Assembly (NCBI GenBank): GCA_013399305.1
Contig: VXAI01000378.1
Span: 201,865-265,864 of the forward strand
Reading direction: 5' to 3'
Source of the DNA: Rostratula benghalensis
Taxonomy: Eukaryota; Chordata; Aves; Charadriiformes; Rostratulidae
DNA: 64,000 nucleotides
Below are positions 13,686 to 25,054 of this stretch, piece after piece. The position numbers were made by a program, and so were the translations under genes. The notes beneath the pieces were generated by a model. The model was not told where the DNA came from. It saw nothing but the letters and a program-made list of their open reading frames with translations, and made no database searches. How positions within the stretch are numbered: position 1 is the first letter of the stretch; the number at the start of each line of letters is the position of its first letter.

Positions 13686-16191
13686 ACTCATGCTTCTATC
13701 TAATGGAACTTCTACCTTGACCCTGCTTTCTCCAGTACCTCCATCTCTGCCTCTGGACCTAAGAAGAGCTTCAGAAACCTAAAAATAATTCAAACCACCT
13801 TTTGCACAAGGTGCAGTGCTCCTACCTGGCTGCAGCTGAGCTGCTGCCCATTGACACCACTGCAAGTCAAAGTCACTATCAATCCTTTGGACTTCAGTCT
13901 TCCCAGAAACACACACGTTACTCCAAAGGGTTTCAGATGACTTTTTAACCCAAAACATCCAGGATGTTGGGGGTCTTAATAAATCATCATAGCTATTGTC
14001 AAGCAGCTGATAAGACTAAAGTTAATTAATGTTGCCAGGAAATATAAGTAAGCTTGTCATGAACGAGTCTGGTTATGCCCATATTCAATATTTTATCTCC
14101 TTTCTTTGAAGAGCATTTCACCAACTTAAAAAAAAAAACCCATAACAAACAACCCTCCCCCCTCCCACCCCAGCAACAGATTGAGCAAATGAACGGTATT
14201 CACATCAACTAACCTGGCTCTCCAGTTCACCCCCCCCAAAAAAACCCCACTGACAATATCAAGAGTGGGGAATCAAACCCCTTTATTACCGAGTTCGCAG
14301 CAGATAAAGCGGCAATTGTGGTTATACAGTATTGGAAGTGTAGCTACAACATAGCGTGACAGCTTGTTAGTGTTGAAAATATATAAGCTCTTTGTAATTG
14401 TGCCTTTGGAATGCCATCTGTCTTGAATTAACGTCCACCTGGGATCATGTTTCGATGACCAATATGGACAGATTACTGGAACTTTAAAACCTCGCTTTCT
14501 TTGTAATTGACATTTAAACTGTTTGAAGTTTCTCATTAAGTCCTTTTTTACAAATTAGGTGCAGATGTATAAAGCTAAATGTACAGTACTAAGGGAAATT
14601 AGGTCACCTGAAAGCTCAATAATAAAATGTATCAACTGTTTAAGTGCAATGAGTACATTAAAATTTAGAGATCAACTTTATGCCCCAAATTCTTCAAAGT
14701 TTCATCATTTCCCTTTCATCGCTGTGGAGCCCCTGATGCCAACCACTTTTAATTAAAATGGCAGAGAAGAAAGCGGGTTTGGCTGCTCAGCCCATGACAA
14801 CAGGTCGACCCCAGCCTGCGAAGAGCTGGAGAAGGCAAGGCAGGCAGCCACCACGATGCCTGTTTCATAGGGACAGGTAAATCCTATTTACACCAGTGAT
14901 GCTTGGAGACTTAAAGGGCATAGGGAGACTGGAGAGGTAAATATAGCACTGATGAGAAAATAGGGGGAAAATTAATGAAGGAGACTTGTTCAACAGCTTC
15001 AGGGCTCAGTAACCGTACAGCTGACCTCCAGACTTGCTTGCATTCAAAGTTTTGCAGACCTGCTGTGCTCCACAGCCTCATGGGGCAGGTGAGGGAGGCG
15101 TGAAAAGGGCAGTGGCTGAAGAAACACCTCCATAGGCAGCCTGGCTGACAAAACAAGGGTGAATCCAGTATTTCCTCTCTCCAAACAAGGAGGTTTGGAC
15201 CTCAGGGAGGTGTGAGAAAGGGGGTCTGTGACAGACCACCATGGGGAGCCCACCTGACCATATGCAGAGGATGGGAGCAAACACCACACCAGGGCTTCAA
15301 AAGACCACCAGTTCATCAGCAGAAGCCCTACAAAGCTCTTAGCATCAAGGGGCTTCTACCTGTCAGAATGACTCATAAGAGAACAGACTTCAAGTACAGC
15401 AGCCCAATATCCCAGAAAGGCATGAAAATCCTGGACAGCCCACTCATCCAGCCTTTATGAGAAGCCAAGAAAGACTGCACAGGTATATGGAAGACATCGC
15501 CCAAGGGACCGAGCACGTTCCTTCCCTGTGCAGGGCCACAGAGCAGGGGTGGCGTTGGGCCTCAAAGATGGGATCCCACAGTTGGTGGCATTTAAATTCA
15601 ATGGGGTCAAGCGGGTTTGGTGGAAGGTCTGTTAACCCTCTCTCCCAGAAAAAGGTCTCTCGGGGTAAATTAGGACACTGCCTACATAAAATGCACAACT
15701 GCAAATCCTTTTGGCACCAGAGCCAGCGTGTCGGTTCTTGAAATGTAGCCAGGAGGTGTAACCTGGCCCCCTGCTCATAAGCATGGAGGTGCGGTGGAAG
15801 AAGAGGTCTTCTCTTAAAAGCTAGTAAGCAGGACGAACATGGTCAACCAGACCTTTTTTCCCTGTGCTTAGACAAAATGATCTCCTCTTAAGCAGACTGT
15901 CTTCGGTACTGCTAGTTATTACAAGGATTTTGAAATCTTTTCTGTTCATAACCCTTTATGACCCTATTCTGGTAAAGCTACTAGAACTCTTTTAGCAGAA
16001 GAAGTGTAAACTTTCAGCTGGCTATGTTTCTGCTGCTTCCAATAAAGTGCCAAGTGGCTTTGCTGTGAAGCTGGCCATGCAGATGTTTGTGATGCGAGCA
16101 ACAGATCTCAACCGATGCCAGAAAAGGACAGCAAAGGGTTCTGGTTTCCTTATCCATGGGCTCATTCTCCATGCTCATCTGCATCTTAAGA
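13686..16191. other. non-coding, unique sequence
   Basis: The half at 14,270-14,760 is AT-rich with many TAAT motifs; the half after 14,770 is more GC-rich without coding signals. Confidence 0.65.
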
Positions 16192-16576
16192 ACCATAGAA
16201 TGGTTAAGTTTGAAGGGACCTTAAAGATCACGGGCAGGAACACCTCCCACTGGACCAGCTTACTCAAAGCCCCATCCAGCCTGGCCTTGAACACTTTCAG
16301 GGATGGGGCATCCACAACTTCTCTGGGCAACCTGTTCCAGGGCCTCACCACCCTCACACTAAAGAATTTCTTCCTAATATCTAATCTAAGTCTCCCCTCT
16401 TCCAGTTTAAAGCTGTTATCCCTTGTCCTGTCAGTACAGTCCCTGAGAAAGAGTCCCTCTCCAGCTCTCCTGTAGGCTCCCTTCAAATATTGGAAGGCTG
16501 CTATAAGGTCTCCCCGAAGCCTTCTCTTCTCAAGGCTGAACAACCCCAGCACTCTCAGCCTGTCTTCATCTTCATC
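16192..16576 (-). mobile_element. CR1 retrotransposon, 3' part with end of ORF2
   Basis: Starts at the CR1 tail CATAGAATGG and covers the 3' UTR and the end of the reverse-transcriptase ORF. The minus-strand frame still reads [20 protein letters not shown] and PWNRLPREVVDAPSL, the conserved CR1 ORF2 C-terminus. This recently readable frame is transposon-derived, not a host gene. Confidence 0.95.
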
Positions 16577-19500
16577 TCCTATTCAAGGGGGAATTTGACG
16601 AAAAATTATGCATATTTTTGAAAGAAAGAAAAACTAAACCAGCTGTATGTAAGCAAATTGCAACACCTGGAAGAGAACAAAACCTGCCCAATACAGCACA
16701 GTAGCGTGTTCCAGGAGAAGTCAGCCCAATTCATTTGCAAAGGGGAATGAGACAGAGGAGTAACTCATTTGCCGCTCATACTGAATGAGAAAGATTTCTA
16801 AGGAAACCGTATTTGTACCCAGTTCTGTTTTGCTCTCACTTTTTATGAATACCAGCTTTCATTTGGCTAACAGGTCTGCAAAGACACATACAGGACCGGG
16901 CAGGACTGTCCAGAACCACATTAGCTTTAAGCAGACTAGGTGGGGTGCCAGCAGTGATTAGCTGGACATGCTCGGCTTTACACCCTGCTTCTCATTAGCA
17001 TTAATTAGCCAGCATCATACCTCTACTGCTGCCAGGATGAGGACTGGCTCAGGCAGTAGTTTCACAGTCCTTAATGCCGAGTATGGAGTTGCCAGAGTGC
17101 ACAACAGGGAGCTTATGTTGGCCCTGTGTCTTTCTGCCAAGGGCAGAGGCGAGTGGAGATCCAGTTCAGCAGAAAGCTAGAGCAGCATGGAGACAGGTAA
17201 TACCTCCTTTGGCGTAAGACCTCCCGACATAACTTTATCCTGCCAAAAACATTTGAGTGAATTTGCAACACCAGAGCTAAAGTTCTGTTTTGTAACGTGC
17301 CTCCCCTGTCCTAGCAGTGATGGCTAATGAAAGGTCCCATCCTGCACGGTCCCTCGTGTGTGGCCCAGTGTTGGTGGCTGCAAGGTAAACTGAGGCTCCA
17401 TCAGGTTCCTCCCCAGAGATCGCAATGCTGGGGACTCAATTAGTGGTGTTCAAGATGTCCCCTCCCTCCCCACTATCAGGTTCTCACCTTGCCAGCAACA
17501 CAACATTGGTTCAGGCGAACCAAAGTGACCTTGTAGAAAAGCAGATTCTGCAGATATAGCTCTACAGTTCTGCCAGGTAAAGTGGTTTTATCACAAGAAA
17601 GTCACACTTTCAAATAAATTTCACCCCAAGGCCATGATCTCAAAAGACACACTTATAAATGTGTAGAACATAAAATGAGGGATTTTTTTGATAGATGTTC
17701 AGGAAAGAAATCCCTCACGGAGTTACCACTTTATTGATATTCTTGGTTATATCTCTACACACAGCGAGCAGGATCAGCTACGGCTAAAGATCACAACTCG
17801 TGTCTTTCCATTTAAACGTAGCAACAAAGAATTAAACTATTTCACAACTAACAAAGAGGAGCCCTTTAATTTGCTAGAACAATTTCAGCTCTCATTGCAT
17901 TAGCACCCTCCAGTGTCCAGTCCATGAAAAACAACATAATCACCAATTTGCCAAGTAGACACAAACTGGGAGTGTGAAACACAGTAAGGAGCAGCAGTGG
18001 GTTCCTGGGAGGGAAGATGGCTGAGACAAGGTAAGAAATGCCAATGCTGGAAATTTTAGATGACATAGCCACAGTCCCTGAAGAAGATCTGATGCAATGT
18101 TATTTAGTCATCCTGTATTAATTATCTCCTGTGCGGAAGTTTCAGTAAACCTCTCCACACCACAGAAACCTGGTATGCCCATTTTGGTGACTGCCAGCAG
18201 CTCTTCTCAAACTCCTTTGTTCGTAGCAGATCTCTGGCATGACAGGCTTCTCATGCCCACAAGGTATATTCTGTATTCTGCAGCACTCTGCTGAGATGTG
18301 AGCTTAGCAATACCGCTTTTGATTGATTTAGTAAGGGCATGTGGGTGTACTTCTGCTGGAATACACCGTGAAAAGAAATACAGGTAAAAAAAATATCTCA
18401 TGCATGCAAGAAGCACTTGGCTAGCTGAAGGCAAACAGGTGATTGTGCTTACGTGTGCTGGTGTTCTTCTCTTACACTGTAATGATCAAACAAAAAGAAA
18501 GCCCTTCAGACAGATCTGTCTTCAAGAAAGTTTTGATCATCAATGCTTTACTGCAACGTTGTCTTTAAAAGCATATTTGAAGCTCTTAACAACAACAACG
18601 GAAAGCTGGAAGGAGTTTTTAAAAACTTTTTCCAAGAGGACAAAAATCTTTCCCAAGCAGAGAAGCCCAAAAGGTCCTGGAACGTCACGAGTGAGCAAAA
18701 CCAGCTCTGGGTACTGTAGGATTCACCTGACTGCTAACAACACAAATACTCCATCCACATTCCCATGGCAGAAATGTGCAGCAGCTTCGCAGGGGCAGCA
18801 ACATCTTCATGAGGAGAGGATGGTGGCAACTGGAAAGGAAGCTGCGCTGCATCGGAGGGACCTGCTGTCATTAGGGTCCCAGCCCAACAGTGTGGCAACA
18901 AGCACTGTGGGACCCAGGCGCTGGGTCCAGACCCAGCAGGACCTGCCAACTCCTGCAAAAGATGAAGGAGCTGCTAATTAAATCCAACCAACATGTGCAT
19001 CTATTGCTGACATTTGAAGTTGTCCCTGAATTTTCTTTCTCCACTGCACATGGCTACCTCACTGCCCAGCTCCAAGGTGAGCAAGAGCTCCTCGTGTCTC
19101 ATCCCGATCTAGTCTCTGACCACTCTGATGCCCCAAATGTTGCACTCTCCATCTGTGTGATGGTGGAACTCTACAAGGTGGACCTACAAAGCTCTCAAGC
19201 TCCACAGCAGCACTGATGACAAGGGACATGCAGTTCCCACAGCAGGGAGGCCATCATGTCTTCTGGGCGTCAAGCAAGGTGGCCACAGTGCTCAGTGGTC
19301 ATATGCCATCCCACGGCAGCACCAGCCAAGGAAGTCTTACCTGACCACGGCTGGAAAAGAGCAGCCTCACCGCAGGCAGGCGGTCAGCCTCCTCCCCCAG
19401 CCCTGAGTGGCTGCTATACACATATAAATGTGATCATCTGACTGCCCGCACACTGTGCAGTCTCCTCTTCTGCCCACAATACAAATATTTGAAAATTCTC

Positions 19501-20680
19501 ATGACCAGAAATACCATAGCATTTGTGACTCGGCACCAATATGGAAGGGGGTGGGGAAGGGCCGGGGGGGAAAGAAAAAAAAGAGGCTTGTGCATACACA
19601 CATCTTCTCCAGAATCAGACTAAAAGCAAGGTAAAGGAGGATGGCTAGTAAAACGACCCTGGGTGCTACGCAGGACAGTGTTACTGTGGGCAAGAAAGAA
19701 TGATGTGGATTTTATGGGCTCTTCACACTGCCTCTAGCACAGCACAGACCAGTCCAGCTGTCTCTGAGGTTCCCCAAGAACACAAGAACATCAGCATCAA
19801 TATTGTGAGATCATGGTAACATCTATCTTACAGTTATTACTGACTGCACGCTCTTTTGCCAGTCAACTATAAAATATTTACAGTATCACGGTCTCAGCAG
19901 AGACTGCAAGAATTTAAAGCTTTAAATATTAAAATGAATTAACACTTGATTGCCTGCCTAATACCAGTACTAAAAAATCTGCTCTCCCTCTAGAAGGGCT
20001 GTTGAAAACCTCCCTTAATTCAGTGCAGACTCAACAATCAACCATTCTGGCAGGAGTAATCCTCTGCCCGCAGGTAATATGCAGGCACACACACCTGCAG
20101 GCAGAAAGCAGGGCATCAAACCCACACAGATCTCCAGGAAAAATGTGCAGCGGAGCCCTCAACCTGATATTGCTCTGTGTCACTTGGACCCCTGATTCTG
20201 CAAACTGACCTGCGTGTGGATCAAGTATTTAGAGCAGAGCTGTTCCTAGCACACTGCTCAAAGTCCGGGCCCCCACAGCTATTTGGCCACCTGTGGGAAA
20301 GCGCCTGGTGATCTCTGGCCCTTTACGAGTTGATGTACGTCACGTACGTAACCCTCCCTCGTCCAGCCACTGCTGCAGCAGGGGCATGGCAACACACCAC
20401 CCCTCTGGATTCACAAAGGCCTCCCCAAGCCCAAGAAGAGGTGACAGGGCTGCTGACAGCCCCACCTCTGCTGACATCATGACTCATGCTTAGCTTGGAG
20501 TGGAGCTAAACACATCACAAACCATCCTGGGTGGTTTATCAATGGAGAAGACAACGTGGTATTCCGATAGAGAGGAAGGCCCACAGTGTGGATCCAGCAC
20601 CTCTCGCTCCCCGGTTTCTCCGTGCAGGAGATAGAGCATGAGGAACCTGCTCAAGGTCTCAGCACGGGAAATACTGAGGT
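16577..20680. other. non-coding, unique sequence
   Basis: Contains the longest gap-free open frame left of TM9SF2 (18,400-18,981, 193 codons), which shows no domain or codon pattern I recognise and is judged chance. Confidence 0.6.
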
Positions 20681-21310
20681 CATAGAATGGTTTAGGTTGG
20701 AAGGGACCTTCGTGATCACCTACTTCCAGCCCCCCTTGCCATGGGCAGGGACACCTCCCACCAGACCAGGTTACTCAAAGCCCCATGCAGCCTAGCCTTA
20801 AACACTTCCAGGGATGGGGCAGCCACAACTTCTCTGGGCAACCTGTGCCAGTGCCTCACCACCCCCAGAGTGAAAAATTCCTTCCTAACATCTAATCTAA
20901 ATTCCTCTCCTCCTAAATTTAATGCTTTAAAACCATTACCCCTTGTGCTATTGCAACAGGCCCTGCTAAAAAGTTTGTCCTCCTTTCTCATAAGTCCCCT
21001 TTAAGTACTGAAAGGCTGCAATAAGTTCTCCCTGGAGCCTTCTCTTCTCCAGGCTGAACAACCCCAGCTCCCTCAGCCTGTCTTCACAGGAGAGGTGCTC
21101 CAGCCCTCTCATCATCAGCGTGGCCCTCTGCTGGACTCGCATCAACAGGTCTGTGTTTTTCCTGCGTTGAGGACTCCAGAGCTGGATGCAGCACTCCCGG
21201 TGGGGTCACACCGGAGCAGAGTAGAGGGGCAGAATCACCTCCCTCGACCTGCTGGCCACGCTTCTTCTGCAGCCCAGGGCACGTTTGACCTTCTGGGCTG
21301 CACTTTGCCG
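20681..21310 (-). mobile_element. CR1 retrotransposon, 3' ~630 bp
   Basis: Tail CATAGAATGGTTTAGGTTGG at the low end, then the standard CR1 order: CCTCACCACCC block, CTTCTCCAGGCTGAACAACC, and CAGAGCTGGATGCAGCACTC up to the CTTCTGGGCTGCA block near 21,300. It abuts the CpG island. Confidence 0.95.
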
Positions 21311-21665
21311 GTCGCTCCCCGCACAGCGGCTGTACCAAAAGCGGGCACCCGGCCAAGGGCAACTCTGTGGTACACTGGGATAAACTAATTTCTGTATTCG
21401 CCCTCCTTGTAAAGCCCGAGCGGGGCCGCCACCGTTAGTCCCCCTCACGGAGAGGCAACGTGCGGAGGCGGGGAGGGCGGGGAGGAAAGGCCGGCGCTCG
21501 CCCTTCAGAGGTTCTCCCCCGGGCTGCCGCCCAGCGCGGCAGCTGGCATAACCCGGGAACCGCCGTTTTTCCCCAGCGCTAGCGCACGGCTGAGGCTCCC
21601 CAGCCCTGCCCGGCCCCCGCAGCCCCTCCCGCCGGGCCCACCGCAGCTCCCCCGCTCCGCCTGCG

Positions 21666-22195
21666 NNNNNNNNNNNNNNNNNNNNNNNNNNNNNNNNNNN
21701 NNNNNNNNNNNNNNNNNNNNNNNNNNNNNNNNNNNNNNNNNNNNNNNNNNNNNNNNNNNNNNNNNNNNNNNNNNNNNNNNNNNNNNNNNNNNNNNNNNNN
21801 NNNNNNNNNNNNNNNNNNNNNNNNNNNNNNNNNNNNNNNNNNNNNNNNNNNNNNNNNNNNNNNNNNNNNNNNNNNNNNNNNNNNNNNNNNNNNNNNNNNN
21901 NNNNNNNNNNNNNNNNNNNNNNNNNNNNNNNNNNNNNNNNNNNNNNNNNNNNNNNNNNNNNNNNNNNNNNNNNNNNNNNNNNNNNNNNNNNNNNNNNNNN
22001 NNNNNNNNNNNNNNNNNNNNNNNNNNNNNNNNNNNNNNNNNNNNNNNNNNNNNNNNNNNNNNNNNNNNNNNNNNNNNNNNNNNNNNNNNNNNNNNNNNNN
22101 NNNNNNNNNNNNNNNNNNNNNNNNNNNNNNNNNNNNNNNNNNNNNNNNNNNNNNNNNNNNNNNNNNNNNNNNNNNNNNNNNNNNNNNNNNNNNNN
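21666..22195. other. assembly gap (run of N, about 530 bases)
   Basis: All bases are N. Any open frame drawn across it is meaningless. The true length may differ from the number of N. Confidence 0.99.
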
Positions 22196-22277
22196 GGCGG
22201 GGCGCGCGTGCCTGGGGCTGGTGGTTGGGCGTCGGTTGCCTTGCGGCACGGAGGCCTCGGCGGGGCCGGGTGGCCAT
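22196..22277 (-). CDS. candidate first coding exon in CpG island, cut by assembly gap (possibly CLYBL)
   Basis: Unproven. A minus-strand ATG at 22,277-22,275 in good Kozak context (purine at -3, G at +4) opens a frame that starts MATRPRRGLRAARQ and stays open into the N gap. The 27 visible residues hold seven Arg and no Asp or Glu, as in a mitochondrial targeting peptide. CLYBL, a mitochondrial citramalyl-CoA lyase that supports vitamin B12 metabolism, is the next gene downstream of TM9SF2 in the same orientation in human (from memory), and its human product also starts with an Arg/Ala-rich leader. Against: GC-rich DNA gives arginine-rich open frames by chance, the donor site is not visible, and no later CLYBL exon was found in 1-21,400. 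Confidence 0.28.
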
Positions 22278-22483
22278 TCCCTTCCCCCGCTGCCCCGGGA
22301 AGGGCGCCGCTGCTCCGCCAGGCCGCTGCGAGCCAGCGGGTCCCGGCTCGGCTGCCTTAGCGTACCCGAAACCCCCCCGGGGTTAGTGCTTGTGAGGAGG
22401 TCGGCGGCTTCTCGGCTAAAGTCACCCATGCCAGTGTCGTGCGTTCCCCTTCTCCGGGACAGCTGTTGTGGTACCGCAACTTT

Positions 22484-22981
22484 GTGTCCGGTTCTGGGCT
22501 TCCCCAGTTCAAGAAGGACAGGGAACTGCTGAAGAGGGTACTGCAGAGGACTGCAAAGTTGATTAGAGGCCTGGAGCATCTCTCTTACAAGGAAAGGGTG
22601 AAGGACTTGGGTCTTTTTAGTCTGTAGGAGAGAATACTGAGGGGGGATCTGAACAACACCTATAAATACTTTAAGGATGGGTGTCAAGAGGAAGGGCCCA
22701 GTCTCTTTTCAGTGATACCCTGTGACAAAGACAAGAAGAAACAAGCATAAACTTGTACATAAGAAGTTCCACCTGAACACGAGGGGAACTTTTTCACTTT
22801 GAGGGTGGCAGAGCCCAGGAACAGGCTGCCCAGCGAGGTGGTGGAATCTCCATCTCTGGAGATGCTGAATACCCACCCAGACAAGTTCCTGTGCAAACCT
22901 GCTCGAGGAGAACCCGCTTTGGCAGGGGGTTTGGACTAGCTGTCCAGAGGTCCCTTCCAACCCTGTAGCATTCTGTGATTC
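22484..22981 (+). mobile_element. CR1 retrotransposon, 3' ~500 bp
   Basis: Sense CR1 starting in the GGTTCTGGGCTTCCCCAGTT block, through GACAGGGAACTGCTGAAGAG, to the 3' end CATTCTGTGATTC. Its 5' side faces the CpG island, opposite to the copy at 20,681-21,310. Confidence 0.95.
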
Positions 22982-23328
22982 AGCCATCTGGGTGCTGCTG
23001 TATGCCTTGGTATGGCACAGTGGCATGGCAAAACTTAGCTGAGGTATGTGTGTGGCAAGGCTGCTGGAGTCCACATGTACCTGGGGAAATAAATGGTGTC
23101 TGAACCTCAGCGGTGGGCCCAGCCTGCTGCTGCAGCAGAGAATTTTGGCACAGGTGCCTCCAACTTCAGGGATTGCTTCTGTCAGAGTGTGCTTCTGCTC
23201 TGCAGGTCACTGTGTGAAAATAGCTACCATAAATGGAAATGGTTCCTTCTTGCAGAGGAGGATGAAGAGTTATTATGGTTTGAGAAACCCACAATAATTT
23301 ATCGTCATTTAGACAATTATTCTATCAC

Positions 23329-23920
23329 CTGATGACCCCTTCCCACCCAGGAAGGGGAGTCAGGGAAAAACAAGGAAACAAGAAGGTTGAAATATAATTA
23401 GATTTAATAGAATCAGACTAGATAATTAACATTAATAATACTAAAGAACTAACATTGATCCTGATACCAATATAAAGTATACGAGGATTATACTCGGCCA
23501 GCACTATCAGCAGGAAGCTGTGCACTCCCAGCAGGGGACAGCAAATGTGGGACACTGTGAGCACTGTGGCTTTGGGAAGAAAGGAAGGGATCAGGGGTCT
23601 GGCACCAGAGCAAGAAGTTCTCAGGGTTGCAGCCATCAAGGGAGAGAGAGAGAGAAGTCCTCAGCAAACTTTCTATTTTAGAGTGAATGTGACATTCATG
23701 GTATGAAATAATCCTGTTGGCAGCTTGGGTCAAGGGCCCGGGTCTCGCTCTTCATGCCTGCACCTGGCAAGGCTTGAAAACACCAAGACCTTGAAACCTG
23801 CATACCATAGCCGGCTATAAAGTAAGTATTTTCACCAATTCAGACACTAAAGTCTTCTAAAAGTGCAGTTTTTCTCAGCATTAGAAGAGAAATTAGCCCT
23901 ATGTCACTCAAACCAGGACA
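23329..23920 (-). mobile_element. solo LTR-like element, avian ERVL type (family name uncertain)
   Basis: Read on the minus strand it begins TGTCCTGGTTTGAGTGACA at 23,920, the start typical of a common avian ERVL-like LTR, and ends in an A/T-rich stretch followed by a CCTTCCTGGGTGGGAAGG-like 3' part near 23,335. An ATTAAA signal lies near its 3' end (about 23,402-23,407). Length about 590 bp. No retroviral coding sequence lies next to it, so it looks like a solo LTR. Recognition is from remembered LTR architecture, and target-site duplications were not established. Confidence 0.6.
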
Positions 23921-24860
23921 AGAGTCAAGACCAAAGGTAACATGAAGTAACAGGGAAGGGGGCTGGAAGGAAACCGAATTGAAAAGGAAGGGGTCCTTGA
24001 AATGGAGCAGGGCTTCTGCCCATCTTCAGTCCACAGTTAGACCGAGAATATGTTTTTCCTTGCTGTGTTGCTCAAATGTGTTGGAGTGGCCATGAAGCAT
24101 AATCGCAGCAAGGTCCTCCAATAGTGTGGATATATCAGCCAGGTTTCTGAAGGACAGGAGCTTGAATCATGCCACTGATCTGTCCCGTTGTCTCCCATCT
24201 CTACCCTCCCACAACTGCTAAATATGTTACCCATTTTTGGCCAAGTCTGAACACAAGAGAGGGATCCCTGAAACACTCAGTTTCAACAGCTTTTATAAAT
24301 CAGGAGAAAGATAATAAAAGCCCAAACTAGGGCCCCAGCTCCTCGGAAGGCCCGGGCTCACATCCATGGAGATGAAACTCGGGTCGCTGTGGAAGAGCTT
24401 TTTTATTTGTGTTGTTCAGTTTTGTCATATAGTGTTCTTCTCTCCCTGACGCCCAAATTTGCTTTTCTTTGTCAGAGGGCTGTGTAGAATTTTTCCTGTC
24501 TGGCTTAGCATCACTTTAGTGGGGAAATGGTGTCAGCGAGTGTGAGTTTCCCCTCCTAGCAAAATGAAATACGCTGCTTTGAAGAGCTGTGCTGAAGCAT
24601 GAAAGTGACCTGTGCTCAACTCCCCTCCCCTCTGCAATATTGCGTGCTAGTCATGGGTGATACCACTTGAATCTGACATAACATGATAACCAAGAAAGAT
24701 TTCCTGCTATCACCAGTAGCGTGATAGTGTTAGCCCTTTTCACTGTAGGTCCAGTGAACTATGTATAGCAGAGGGTCTTCCTTTTCCCTCCCATCACTTT
24801 GTTCTCTCCTTCTGTCAATCTTATCTTCACAGGGAATTCTTCCTCATGAGGGGGTGAAAT
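23921..24860. other. non-coding, between LTR and CR1
   Basis: No feature recognised. Confidence 0.6.
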
Positions 24861-25054
24861 CATAGAACCACGGATCAGTTCAGCTTGGAAGGGACCTTAA
24901 AGATCATCATGGGCAGGGACACCTCCCACTGGACCAGCTTACTCAAAGCCCCATCCAGCCTGGCCTTGAACTTTTCCAGGGGGCACTCACAGCTTCTCTG
25001 GGCAACCTGTTCCAGTGCCTCACTAAAGAATTGCTTCCTAATATCTAGTCTTAA
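24861..25054 (-). mobile_element. CR1 retrotransposon, 3'-end fragment
   Basis: Tail CATAGAACCACGGATCAGTT then GGAAGGGACCTTAAAGATCA and ACCTCCCACTGGACCAGCTT, ending near the CTTCCTAATATCTAGTC block. Carries small deletions (for example in the CAGGGGGCACTC part). Confidence 0.93.

Larger units (their letters stand above)
21395..22483. promoter_or_regulatory. CpG island with internal assembly gap, probable promoter
   Basis: On both sides of the N run the DNA is very GC- and CpG-rich (about 21,410-21,665 and 22,196-22,450), in sharp contrast with the AT-rich surroundings. Such islands usually mark promoters. Loss of the middle is typical of GC-rich DNA in short-read assemblies. It lies about 20 kb beyond the TM9SF2 3' end, where the next gene's promoter is expected by synteny. 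Direction cannot be proven; minus is favoured by gene order. Confidence 0.65.

Noticed and set aside
16175..16552. 125-codon minus-strand frame with conserved-looking protein
   Set aside because: It is the C-terminal part of CR1 ORF2, a transposon remnant rather than a host gene.
18400..18981. 193-codon plus-strand open frame
   Set aside because: No domain, low-complexity content, no plausible splice or promoter context, and overlapping frames on the other strand of similar quality. Chance frame.
1..21394. CLYBL downstream exons (segments like YVPGNDEKK and LDCEDGVA)
   Set aside because: I scanned the minus strand for these conserved segments and saw none; the interval may be intron 1 of a large gene or intergenic DNA.
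22221..22532. 103-codon plus-strand frame right of the gap
   Set aside because: GC-driven open frame that runs into a CR1 copy; no recognisable protein.
21206..22687. 493-codon minus-strand open frame across the N gap
   Set aside because: Most of it is N. The right end is CR1 and the left end is also CR1. Reading through undetermined bases has no meaning.
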